Origin: Typha latifolia
Taxonomy: Eukaryota > Streptophyta > Magnoliopsida > Poales > Typhaceae
Reading direction: 5' to 3'
DNA: 64,000 nt
Assembly (NCBI GenBank): GCA_019914945.1
Contig: CM034107.1
Span: 1,178,001-1,242,000 of the forward strand
In this document: positions 47,000-59,468 of the stretch, piece by piece
Numbering within the stretch: the stretch's first letter is position 1
Layout: the number at the start of each line of letters is the position of its first letter
Translations under genes and position numbers: made by a program
The notes under the pieces: model-generated
Databases searched by the model: none
Told to the model about the DNA's origin: nothing
Seen by the model: the letters and a program-made list of their open reading frames with translations, nothing else

Positions 47000-49900
47000 A
47001 ATTTATACTAATATTTATCATCACAACTCTTTTATGACTCGATTAATCCACATTTACTGACCTAATCGCCGCCCCAAATTATGTTCAACTGGACTGAGGC
47101 CGACTCATACCAAATAATCCCTAGTGGAGCTTTGAAGGCTCTTTCTTTCCCAAGTTTAATTAGTGCTTCTTGTGATATAGTCAATAAAAAGGAAATGATT
47201 GGAATTTGACAATTACCTTCATTGATAATAATCAATGTGATCTTTTAACCATATCAAATTCCTTTTTAGTTATTGTTATCACGGTAGACATCCAAATCTC
47301 CTCCATTGGTGCTTGGATTTGACATTTTGTTTCCTTTTTGTCTAACAACAAGCATTTTTTATTTATTTTAATCTAGAAAAGTTTCTCTCCATGTGATTGA
47401 TGGACTTGGATAATGACTATATATCCAACTCCAAAAAGGCCCACCTCTTTGGAAGAAAAATAATGAGGATAAAAGATACCCTCAATATAATAAGCATAAG
47501 AGAGAGTGAGAGATTGCTACTTCTCCGTTACAAACAAAATGTGACTCCTAGTTGTGATAGAATAAATTTTTTTTTTTTAACTTTTTCTCTTTTTTTTTTT
47601 TTGGGTGAGAATAAAAGAAAATAAAAATTAACATCCATGGTACCTCTTAGAGTCTTGAATTAACTTATTAATCATTTCCCATGAAATGGAAGCTACTAGG
47701 AGTGTAAAGTCGGCTCAGGCTCAAACTCGACTTACTAAAACTAAGCTGAGCCAGATCAAGACTGAGTATGAATCGAGCTATTTTCAAGCCGGAATTAAGT
47801 CGAGTTGATCGAGTTAGACTGAGCTTGAGTTGAGCTCAACCCAAAAATTATATTATTTTCAAGTCGAGCTGAACCAAGCCAATTATTCAAGCCTAGAAAA
47901 TTTGGTCCTAAATTGCTAAGCTTTAGAATAAGCCAAAACTATTTAATATATATAATATTAATAAATATTATGCTTGAGCCGAAGTAAATGAGCCCGTTCC
48001 AGCTCGGGCTCCAACTTGACTAGAAATTTAAATTGAGCTCGAAAATAAAACTTAGGCACGATTCAACTCAAACTAAGCCGAGCCGAACCGTTTATTTATT
48101 TTGACTACCCTATCGAACTCATTATATTATTAATGATTATACTTGTACTAGTTAATAACTACTATAAATAAATGCAGAGTAATTAGAGATTCTCGCAACT
48201 AATCCTCCACCACCTTCTCTCCTACGGCCACCTCTTATCATATCGGCCATATTTTAAAATTATTTTGGTATAAAAATATCTAACAAGTTGACCTTTTTTT
48301 AAAAAGAAAAAAAATTTAATCTCACATTTGCTTCTTGTACGCCATTGACTTATCGTACAAGCAAAGGACGGTTGACATATGCAACTTGCGAGACATCCAG
48401 CCTATTTTTCTGACTCTCTCTGGGTGTATATATAGATATTTAGAGCCTTTTTTTTTTCAAATATATTTACAAAAACCATCTTCTAATTATTTCGATATAA
48501 ATTTTTCTTCTTTCTGGATAAATTATGATTCAGATAAGAGAGGGAGATCGAATAGAGTTGATAAAAATTAATAATTCTTATAATTATCATCTTGCCATGT
48601 GCATGCTGGATTAGTTAAGGTCACAAGTTTTGCATCCTGTCAGAAATTAATTAATAATTATAAGTGAATTAATTAAGTTGCCTCTCCATCTGGATCTAAT
48701 TGTTTTTTTTTTAAATTTTTTTGAGATAAGAAGGAAGATTCTAGACAAGTTGAATTCTATTTAAATAAGAAAGAAAACACTTTGATTTTTATTTATTATT
48801 TAACTCTTGCGTCGTGAATTTAATCCTCAAAAACACCGTATAAAATGAGGAGTTATTTAAGTTTAAATCAAAATATTTTTAAGGATTAAATTTATAATAC
48901 AGGAGTCGAATTATAAATACCGATAAAATAGAATGATATTAATTATAAAAAAAAAATGAAACGTTTTTTGTATCATTTTTGCATAATCTTATATATATAT
49001 ATGTAGAACTTTGGGTTATATATTTGGTCTTTTTTTTCCTAGGGTTTGGTGATGCAAGCTTGAGACACTAAATTTGACAAAATTAATTTGGTCCCAATGG
49101 TCCAATGCTATATGTAAGCTGATAGATGACCATTTCAATTGTTATTTTTAAGGTATAGTTATATATTTAGGCTAAAACTTAACCTAATTACAACTCTTAA
49201 TTTTTTCTTTCTAGACTAACGATAGTTTATTAGCGTTAATATTTTCTGCGATGAATATGTAGCAACATAATCAAACTATCCCTCTATCTATAAATCGGAT
49301 TACATTTTTGTGAGGGTAATTAAATTGTTTTTTTTAAATTTACATCTATGTTAATGACTGACTAACAACTACGACTTGATTTAAATTACAAGAGTTAAAT
49401 GCTTAAGTTAAAATCGGGTCAAACTATCGAAAATTAAATTATAGTTCCCTAAAATATAATTTATTTTTTATAAGTTAAACATGTCGTTCACAAAATGCGG
49501 TCCAAAATAAGCCAACATGCACCAAACTTTTAAAATAGACACAATCATAGTAAATCTAACCTAGAAGTTTGGTTAAATTTAAGTAATTTAGTGTGATATT
49601 TTCTGCACATATTCACTAAATTATATAATTTAATTTAAAAATAGTGAATATATAAAATATAAAATATAATTTCGTTAAAAGACTGGGTGTTATATATCTT
49701 TTGTCATTATCATCTCACAAATATGCGAAAATTAATAAAGAATATTTTGTTAACAATAACAAATATGATGGCAAATGTGACCTAATCTTTAAATAAGGAT
49801 ATTATGGTTTATAACTTATTTATATTCAAACTATCGATAAGTAAATGCAAATAAAATAAAGTATATCCTATTAATTCCTTATATAAATAATAATAATAAT

Positions 49901-51380
49901 AATATATTTACCAAAACACTCATCCTTTCCTACTTCTTCAAGGCAACATATATGCATTTATAACGTGAGATTAACATAGTAAAAAAGAGGCTATATCTTA
50001 TCAAGTCCAACTCTACTATCTTATCCTTGAATAAACTTATCCCGGAATTTGATCACCAACAGTTCATAGTTTTGACTTACGAATAAAAATAAACATCCCT
50101 GGCACCAACTCCGGATAAAACTATCCAAGGACACGAATAAGTACAAACTAAGGAATAAAGTTTTAATTTAACTCTTAGAATTAATATAACTTTTTTTCTT
50201 ATAGAGATATAAACTTTTAATCTACGCTCCAACTCATGATCTCTTAATTATATCGATAAGTTTCACGTATGCATGGCAATAAACAAACTATCTAATAACA
50301 AGTTGATGGCTGGGAATGGTCCCAAAACTAATTTTTCTCGTGATCACGGCCGTCTTTTTGCATGCATATTTTCAAATTTTTTTAATAGATTTGGATAAAA
50401 TTAAGTATTTAATTATAAACTAGTTTAGTGCATGGTGTACATATAAAATAGTAAGTTTAGAAGAAGAAAATAAATGTCAATTTGAATTAATATGACATCA
50501 GAGCTTGGTTTGATTGAGACTAATTGAACAAATAGTCAATTACATTGCTTTATGGAGTAAAACTTTGACTAAATTTGTTGCATTCCAGTTAATAGCTTGC
50601 ATGTTGATCTCTATAAATTACGTGAGTTTGTGAAGAGAAGTCAAAACTAATATATCACATTAAATGTGACCGTTTGAAATGAGATTAAATTAGACTGGAT
50701 AAATGAGTCAATCTAAAGTTTAAGCAATAATTAAACATTATTATTTGACATATAACTAGTAACTTATGTCACACCTACTCTGAGGAGGAGTTGAGATATT
50801 ATTATTGTGTATATGTTTCGTTATCCTAGCATTAATAATTATTTGATAGCTCTACTTGCTTACCTTCGTTTCATATCCATCTCTACTTCATCACCTCCAA
50901 CTTATATGCTCTCATTCATTTCATCTATCTTTTTCATATATATATATATGAAACTCAATAATTGAGCCAAAGCTCGAGTTTGTCTCGGTAAGACTCGATT
51001 AAACTCAGTTAAGGCCTAGAATTAATAGTGTAATAATATATAATATATAATACATACGACTAATATGAATTTATGATATTTTTTAGTTATTAAAAGAAAA
51101 ATACAAAAGTTGAATAATAAAAACTAAAACGATTAGTATTTAGAGTTATATTTAATTTTACTTATTTATATAGTATTTATCTGTTAAAAGAAATGAAGGA
51201 GAAAATATTTTTGAGATAGTAAAAAAATATAATGTAGGGGTTAGAACGGTAAATATCCATCCGGAGGGCCATGAATTATAATAAACGCTAAACTTGGGGT
51301 GTTTTTTGTAATAAATACTCCGTTTTTTTTTTCCTTATTATTGGATGAGATCTGAGCCGTTGGATCCTTAAGCCCTCTCT
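47000..51380. other. AT-rich intergenic DNA with dispersed repeat fragments
   Basis: The longest gene-free stretch after 11.6-19.8 kb. It contains the diverged element at 47698-48117 and, around 49560-49700, sequence related to the duplicated element at 56.5 kb. A fragment rich in GAGCTCGA-type words near 50960-51020 resembles the 47.7 kb element. No gene was recognised. Confidence 0.45.
47698..48117. mobile_element. Diverged MITE-like element (hAT-type, degraded)
   Basis: The element begins TAGGAGTGTAAAGTCGGCTC and ends with CCGAGCCGAACCG, then ATTTTGACTACCCTA, an imperfect inverted match. Its interior is dense in GAGCTCG, GAGCTGA and AGCCGA words, a pattern seen in non-autonomous plant DNA elements. 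No matching 8-bp target duplication was found, so it is called with moderate confidence. Confidence 0.5.
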
Positions 51381-51631
51381 CTTACTCCTTAGAAACCCTA
51401 ACGGCGAGAACAAAATACCCGAACTCTTCTACCTCCAAGCTACCGATTCCGAAGCTCACCGAAGTGGGTAAGAACCCTAAAAACCCTAATGATTTTGATC
51501 GCTTCTCTGTTTTGATACGTGTGTTCACTTCGATAGACTCGAATCCAGTGGTTTAGCGAGTTAAAAAGCCGACCTTTGTCACTAATTTCCGCGATTTTTC
51601 TTGGTAGGTTTTTGTGTTAGAAGGAGTGGGG
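51381..51631 (+). promoter_or_regulatory. RPL7 promoter region, telo-boxes and leader intron
   Basis: Telo-box AAACCCTAA occurs at 51394-51402 and again near 51481, typical of plant ribosomal protein genes. A donor (AGTGG then GTAAGA) at about 51468 and an acceptor near 51607 define a probable leader intron of about 140 nt upstream of the ATG at 51632. Confidence 0.65.
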
Positions 51632-52819
<1,188 letters not shown>

Positions 52820-53280
52820 GTTTTTATGTTGTTTTCTGTTTTATTTTAATGAAAATTTTCAGGTCAACCTGATCTCACATTAGGAAGTGTGCAATTTTGC
52901 TATTTCAAAGCAAATATCTGCAACGCAAAAGTTTTCTTTTCTGTCGCATTTTGTGACAAATGTCCCTTTTATGTTGCACTGACATTTTTATTTTAAATAT
53001 CAAAGGAAGTTGGTCTTAATATTTTTGGTAAAATTTTCTCTTCAAATGTTTCCGCCAATTGATACCATCTCTTTTAGTGAAAATTTAACTTCGAGCACAT
53101 TATGCTAAGTTCCAATTGCTTGTCTTTTATTTATGATTTGTTCTCGTCTGTTTCTTTATTGGAGGTAACTAAGATATCTTTATTCTTTGGCATCTAATTA
53201 TTGAGGTTTCATAGACAGAAAACTTAACCTACTTGACTTGCAAATGTAACTGCAGTGGTTTTTATTGTTATAATGTCTTA
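52820..53280 (+). other. RPL7 3'UTR and flank
   Basis: AT-rich sequence with no gene or bounded element seen. Confidence 0.4.
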
Positions 53281-53925
53281 AGTGTCATCCTGCTATGTAT
53301 ATTTTTGTTTGCAGTAATATATGTGGAAATATGTTATGCAGATATCTTGCTTTTATCATTACCATTTACCTTATATTTCCTTCATACGTCTCATGTGCAT
53401 CAGATTATAGTGATAGACATAAAATCTTGTTAATTTTTCTTATAATCATAAATATACTCGTCTCTTTCACATGTTTTACTTATTCGTAAGCCTTTTGTTT
53501 TCACTATCTGACCCCCCCTGATTGCAACCTATTGGATGCTGTCCTTGTGTTGAACAGGAGAACACTATTTTGCCGTAAACTAAGTAGTGTTGTAGACTTG
53601 TAGTGGCTCATGCTAAGTGGTTATCTGGAAAACTGTCTCGCTGCTATTTTTATTTTTGTTTGCAGTAATCTTAGAAACAAGTTAAGCAGGAGTCTTGTTT
53701 GCAGTAATCTTACCATTTGCCTTTTCTTTTCTTCGGTCTGATTTGCACAGATAATAGCCTGATAAATTACTAAGTCTTGTTAATTTTTCTTATCATGAGA
53801 AAAGGTACTCAACCCTATCATTTGTTTTACTTGTTCAGAAGTCTTTTGTTTCTACTACCTGAAATCCCTTGTTTGTAAAATATTAGATGCTGTCCTTTAG
53901 TTGGACAGGAGAATATTATTTTGTT
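53281..53925. repeat. Diverged direct duplication, 351-base offset
   Basis: Copy A (about 53281-53573) and copy B (about 53632-53924) align at a constant offset of 351. Landmarks: TTTGTTTGCAGTAAT (A at 53304, B at 53655), TCTTGTTAATTTTTCTTAT, CTTTTGTTT, and GATGCTGTCCTT followed by ACAGGAGAA. Indels inside the copies balance out. It is a tandem segmental duplication in the 3' flank of RPL7, with no coding content and no sign of a mobile element. Confidence 0.8.
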
Positions 53926-55026
53926 TCATATCATGTGCTCATCTACCTCTGTTTCTTACCAATTTAATGTTGTGAAGTACTTCTTGTTTCTTAAATTACA
54001 TTAAATTCTTAGCTGGATGCTTACATTGACATCTACCTACAGAAACCAATATCAATACTTTTGCTCTCATGTTTGTCAAATACTTTGCTCTCATGTTTGT
54101 CAAGTTGTCTCATGTAAACTTTTTAGGCTATGGCTAACTTTAGCATATAGAAATATTTAAGGATAACAAATTGCAGAATAAGATTCGAAATCTTCAAAGT
54201 GCAGTCCTGTGCACTAAAATCCAATGGAAAAGATCTTTTTCCTCATGTATTTTGGTGATCTTTGAAGAGAATTGAAAAAAAAATATATTATACATTCACA
54301 AGCAGCAAGCATTACAATATTGTGGATTGGTGTTATATTCCTATCATCTAGATGAGAAGTCCTAATCTTTGTTAACAATTTTCCAAAGCAATTTTGCATT
54401 ATGGCCATCTACTTGTACTGTGTCCTTTTGCTTATAAATTGAGTACGGATCTTTAATCCCGTCAGTAATTTATATTTAGGAATAGCTGAGTCGAAAAATG
54501 ATTTATATCAAGAATATCTTTCTCACACTTAGTAGGTTTTTTTAACAGATTTTAAATTTGTATATAAGTTTTAAACTCCGTTAGCGATTTATATTTAAAA
54601 ATTATTATTCTAGTTATTAAAGTCTACTAAACATGATAAGAAAAAATTGGGAGGCTAATTTAGTCAAAAATTCGCTTTCTAAAGCCAACATCAAAATCCA
54701 TCAAACAATAGAAAAAAAAAGAGAGAAGAGAGAGAGAGAAGAGTCTACCAAATATTTTGTACCATACGAGGAAGGAAAGTGAGGCTTATGGGAGGAAAAT
54801 ATAGTCCTGCTTCATAATTTTAGTGCATAATTACATGATAATCATAAAGTTAAAATCTGTTGAGAAAAAAAAGGAGATGTCATGCAGAGGAAATTAGCAA
54901 CTCTTGGTGATCAAACATTTTCCACTACAACAGGATGCAAAAATATCATGAACTTAAACTGAAATCTGAAGGTGTTTGTTAAAAAGCCAAGCTGAGAATT
55001 TTCGGCAAAAGAAGTGAAACCTTGAG
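53926..55026. other. Intergenic DNA between RPL7 and the zinc-ribbon gene
   Basis: AT-rich, with a GA-rich stretch near 54717-54742. The part just below 55027 is the likely 3'UTR of the small zinc-ribbon gene. No other gene was recognised. Confidence 0.4.
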
Positions 55027-55230
55027 CTAGAAATATGTGACTAAACGCCGAGAGCAGTTGGTGCAGGAGTAGTTCCTCTTGATCTTGAGGCAGAGAGGAA
55101 GGCAGCAGAGGCTCCTCGCCTTCTCGACATCGGTGGCCATCACCGCCCCGCCGCAGCACGGGCAATTCCCGGGTGCCGTCTTCGTCTCCAGCACCTTCAC
55201 CTTCTCTTCACATAAGATATTTAGACACAT
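55027..55230 (-). CDS. Small zinc-ribbon protein, conserved in plants, function unknown
   Basis: An intronless ORF of 67 residues. Two CxxC knuckles are present: C23-P-C-C26 followed by GG, and C56-T-N-C59 followed by SRRL, a spacing that fits a zinc ribbon. Two further cysteine clusters (C42, C43 and C47) lie in a hydrophobic stretch (LCCLPLCLKI), giving a profile somewhat like LITAF-type domains but not identical. Small plant proteins with the same CPxCGG and CTxCxRRL layout exist, from memory, often unannotated or mislabelled. The codons are GC-rich relative to the surrounding AT-rich DNA, supporting a real gene. The ATG at 55230 is the only in-frame one before the knuckles. The molecular role is unknown. 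Confidence 0.72.
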   Translation of the reverse strand: MCLNILCEEKVKVLETKTAPGNCPCCGGAVMATDVEKARSLCCLPLCLKIKRNYSCTNCSRRLVTYF

Positions 55231-56035
55231 CTCCTGAAGCTTCTGTTCTTCTTTGAGAGTTTATGGAGGTGGTTATGTACAGAGTCTAGTTGGTTTTTAG
55301 TACAAGTTTTATTTTCTCACTGTAGACTTTTACTTTTCGCAAATTGGTACTATATTTCAAAATTTTGTGATAAGGAGAAAATATTCTTTGAATTAAATGG
55401 TAAACCCAGGTCTGATGACTGTGTGAACAGTAATATCATTATAAAAAAAACAGTCCTAGGAGTGATTAGACCTCTAATATAAAATAGAATATCATATAGT
55501 GTAATAAGTATATTTGATGTTGTGTAAAGTTAATGTAAAAATACTCAAATAATTTTGATTTGATACATAAATTTTAACTCAAAAGTGTTTATACTTTCTT
55601 GTAGATATGTATTGAATATGTGTAAGGTTGTAATGCATATTTAAGTAAGAAGATAGGAGAGAGTAGATGAAAAATTAAGCTGAAACTTTTAGTTTGTGGT
55701 AATTTTTAAAATAACTTTAGTCAAATCAAAATAAAATTGTGAATTAACAATTTAATATTTGTGTTCTAATCTAAAGTAATATTCTCTAATTTAAAATAGA
55801 AAAAAGTATAATTCTGAAACAAACTGAGGGCTTAGAGAATTTTAAAGACAATGGGGGAATATAGGAAGCTATATGAGTCTACTTAGTTCATCACAGAGAG
55901 AAGCCAAACTGGTATCTCAGTGAAAAAGAATCAGGTGTCTCAGTCATTGGGATACCAATAACTCTTATGGAATCAAAGTTAGTCTTTGTGATCAAACTAT
56001 TGGTACATAGATACATCCTCTCTTTTAACTAATTT

Positions 56036-56074
<39 letters not shown>

Positions 56075-56520
56075 TCTAATTTTTATATTATCTTTATGAT
56101 TTCTGACTATTTTCTTACCTTACATAGCATTAGCTGATGTTGGTGTTCATGCTAAGATTAGCACTACCACAACTCTAATCTGTTGTTAATTTTGTATTAT
56201 AGGTTCTTTTGCAGGCTAATGCTTTTTAATTAACATTTGCTTATTATTTAGTGTTCTATGGAGCAGCACATTGATTAGATTGAGGATTAGTTAGGTAAAG
56301 GCTTCTTTGTAAGCCTTCACTCTTAATCTTTTCTTTTGTAAAGTTCTTTTGAATGGATGATTGCCCTAGTGGACTATTACTTGGACAATGGATCAAATTC
56401 TATATAATGACAAAATTGCCCCTACATATATTTATCATTTTAGATTGTTAAGTATATTTTAATTTTAAATAACTTATTTTTAGCTTTATTATTATTAATA
56501 GCATTTAATATATTTTATAA
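55231..56520. other. AT-rich intergenic DNA
   Basis: A (AT)n run of about 30 bases at about 56041-56070. No gene was recognised. Confidence 0.4.
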
Positions 56521-57159
56521 AAATTTGCATATAACACCCTTTTTTTTTTTTTAACAAAATAGCCGTTTACACTCTACATTTTATATTTGTAAATTGAGCC
56601 CTATAATTTATAATTAATACCGTGAGAATATTTCGCTAAGTAGAAATATTTTATTTCTAAAATAATAAAATACCCTTAGTATAACTTGGTTGAGGGTATT
56701 TTTGTAATTATTTTAGTATAGCTAACTTAACCTATGTTTGGTTAAGTTTAACTAACATATCAAACATCAGGGTGTTTTCTGCGTATATTAACTAAATTTA
56801 TAAAACTTGATTTGTAAATAATAAAAATGTAGGATATAAAGTATAATTTTATTAAAAAATTTACATATAACACCCTATTTTTTTTTATAACGAAATAGCG
56901 GTTTGTGAGAATATTTCGCTAAGTAGAAATATTTTATTTCTAAAGTAATAAAATACCTTTAGTATAACTTGGTTGAGGGTATTTTCGTAATTATCTTAGT
57001 ATAGCTAACTTAAACTATGTTTGGTTAAGTTTAACTAACAGATCAAACATCAGGGTGTTTTCTGCGTATATTAATTAAATTTATAAAACTCGATTTGCAA
57101 ATAATAAAAATATAGAATGTAAAGCATAATTTTATTAAAAAAATATTATATGCAAATTT
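56521..57159. mobile_element. Possible MITE with an internal tandem duplication
   Basis: Two near-identical copies (about 56521-56856 and 56857-57145) share the segment from GTGAGAATATTTCGCTAAG (56622 and 56905) through TTTTATTAAAAAA. Copy 1 carries an extra 53 bases near its start. The whole block is bounded by a perfect 14-bp inverted repeat: AAATTTGCATATAA at 56521-56534 and TTATATGCAAATTT at 57146-57159. No unambiguous target duplication was seen because the flanks are AT-rich. A related sequence lies near 49560-49700, so it is dispersed. Confidence 0.6.
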
Positions 57160-58060
57160 ATTTATATTTTATTTCTCTTAAATTTTATTTTGTACTACTA
57201 TACCTCGTGCAATTTTAGCCTAGGCTTAGTGACTCAAAATAAAAATTTAGAGAGAGAAAATATTCTTTATTCAAACTGGTAACAATGTTTAAAATAAAAA
57301 GGGTATTAATTTTTTATATAGAATTTTAATAACTATAATTCAGTTAAAAGTGCATCGATTGAGGTATAAGTGATTTTATATCAAAATTTATTACGGTAGA
57401 TTGTATTTAACCCTTATAATGGTTTCTTGGTAAACTCAAATGGTCCACCTGGCCTCTCCCCAACGGCTATCTCCAACGGTTCCATTCCATTCCACCACTC
57501 TTCTGGGCCCCAGTCGTCAACGGCTCCACTCTCAAGGGTACTTTCGTAAATTCAGATCCATCCCATCCCTTCTGGGCCCCAGTCGCGATTCATAAAAACC
57601 ACCAACTGAATAATAATCACATAAATCATCCGAGTTTACCTAAATACCCTCTCTTCAGGAATAAAAATACACAATGGCCCTCCTTAAAATATTATTTATC
57701 AATATAAATCACACTTTAAACTTAATATTTAAGAGATATATTTTACACTGTTCAGTATTTTATATTAAGAGAAAAATATTTAACGATTCAATATTTTAAC
57801 TACTAGGAAAAACATTAATCAATTCAATATCTTATTAAATCTATTTGTTAATCATCTTATTTTAATTAAATATTCTATATATGAATCACTTAGTTGTTTA
57901 ATATTTTTACTATTTATAATGAACTGTTTAATATTTTATTTTACCCTTTGCTAATTACTTTAGTATGTGGACTAGAATGTTAGATAGTTTTCTAAGGAGG
58001 GCTATTTTGGTCAAAATCTTTAAAATGGTAGAGAGAACCAGGGTCATTATGGTCATTCAC
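57160..58060. other. Intergenic DNA upstream of UBC22
   Basis: A duplicated phrase (TTCTGGGCCCCAGTCG at about 57500 and 57569) occurs in a GC-richer patch at about 57440-57600. The rest is AT-rich. No gene was recognised. Confidence 0.45.
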
Positions 58061-58113
58061 AGTGGTAGGCACTATCCGCTACAAATACTTCTCCCCTGAT
58101 CACGAGCCACGTC

Positions 58114-58154
<41 letters not shown>

Positions 58155-59468
58155 CCGCCTTCAATCGCCCCAAATTGTTTCTATCCCTCTCGCTCTTTCC
58201 GACCGAAGGAGAGGAAACTCGAGAAATCAGGTGAGGAATCGTTGCACGATTCGTACTCTCGGTGTGTGATTAGGTCAGCGCATTGTGGTTTGTTGGATTT
58301 TGATGAACATTTTAGGGTTTATCCTGTCGAGTCCTGGGGTTCTGGTGTTCATCGGAATGGGTCTTTAGATTTTTCTTTTCCCAGAAAAAGTTTGGATCTT
58401 TAAGTCTCTGATCTATTAAGAGTAGGAAACTCGGGATGTTATGTATGTATCCGGCTAAGATTTGGTCTAGTGAATGTGGATTCGCTTGCTTAATGTCATG
58501 ATAAGCTGCTCAGAGAAGCTAGGTTCGATTTAATTATTGAAATCCAAATGTTGAGATTCTTGTTTATTAATGAAGGAAAGCTGTTCATAATAAATTTGTT
58601 TGCTTTATAACTTTTATTATTTTGATCCTCTTTAGAGATCTCATTCATCAAGGAAAATTTATTGATGATAAAAATACCTGGTAACTTTGAGAGGATTGAT
58701 CGTCCAGATTTAAGTTAGTCTCCTTATTTTGATATTTATGCACGATAAGAGAGACACAAGAAAATTCTATACCTCTGCTAGGTATCATCTGTAATGTACA
58801 TATGAAACCTATCTCAACTTATCCAAGTTGTCAATATGTACTATTTCATAGAGTTGGGATTTGCAAATTTATTGACTCTTTGAGTTACAAAGAATGCAAT
58901 ACGACTCGTAATGTGTAAGTAATTAAACTTTGATCTTTCTATCTTCTTGAGAAACCAAAAGATTCTAAATTAGATTCTACAGCTAGCCTCTCCTTGGTAA
59001 TATCAGAACAGTCAATAGAAATGAACGATTAATAGGAGATGTGTATGTTGCCAACCATCGACTTTCCACATCTAGATATGTATTTGTTCTTGAAGAATCT
59101 GTTCCTTTTTGTGTAATAATTCCTATTATGTGTAATATGGAGCATATCACTACCTCTAATAGAGCACTTTTACTTTAGAAATCCGACATTGAAGCATCTA
59201 GTGCTGATGTTTTGTCTAAACAAGCAAAACACAATAGTTGAGTATCAGAATTCCTTTTGTCAGATAAGAATAGGTCTTTTCTTTAATGATTTGGTTTCAG
59301 ACCCACAAACTGTAAGATAAGCTAAATGCATATGCAGGGTTCTGTTGCTTGGCATAGAGAGATCCATTTGTACCGCTGCTGCTGAAGCCTCGCTAATAAT
59401 AACTTTAGGCTGCTCTATCGACGTTATTGCTGAGCTATTTCATCAGGATTAGCTAGAGGCTGTTTCAT
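58060..59468 (+). promoter_or_regulatory. UBC22 promoter, 5'UTR exons and leader intron
   Basis: A (CT)n run on the sense strand (about 58117-58147) sits near the likely transcription start. A donor (AATCAG then GTGAGG) at 58231 and an acceptor after TATGCAG at about 59337 give a leader intron of about 1.1 kb. The second leader exon then runs to the start codon at 59469. The 113-codon frame starting at 58062 is low-complexity at its start and is not called. Confidence 0.6.

Noticed and set aside
54911..55165. 84-codon minus-strand frame with basic N-terminus
   Set aside because: Overlaps the zinc-ribbon gene in another frame and lacks its own motifs.
58062..58403. 113-codon frame beginning in the UBC22 promoter
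   Set aside because: Starts with a serine-leucine run encoded by the CT microsatellite and crosses a strong donor site at 58231.
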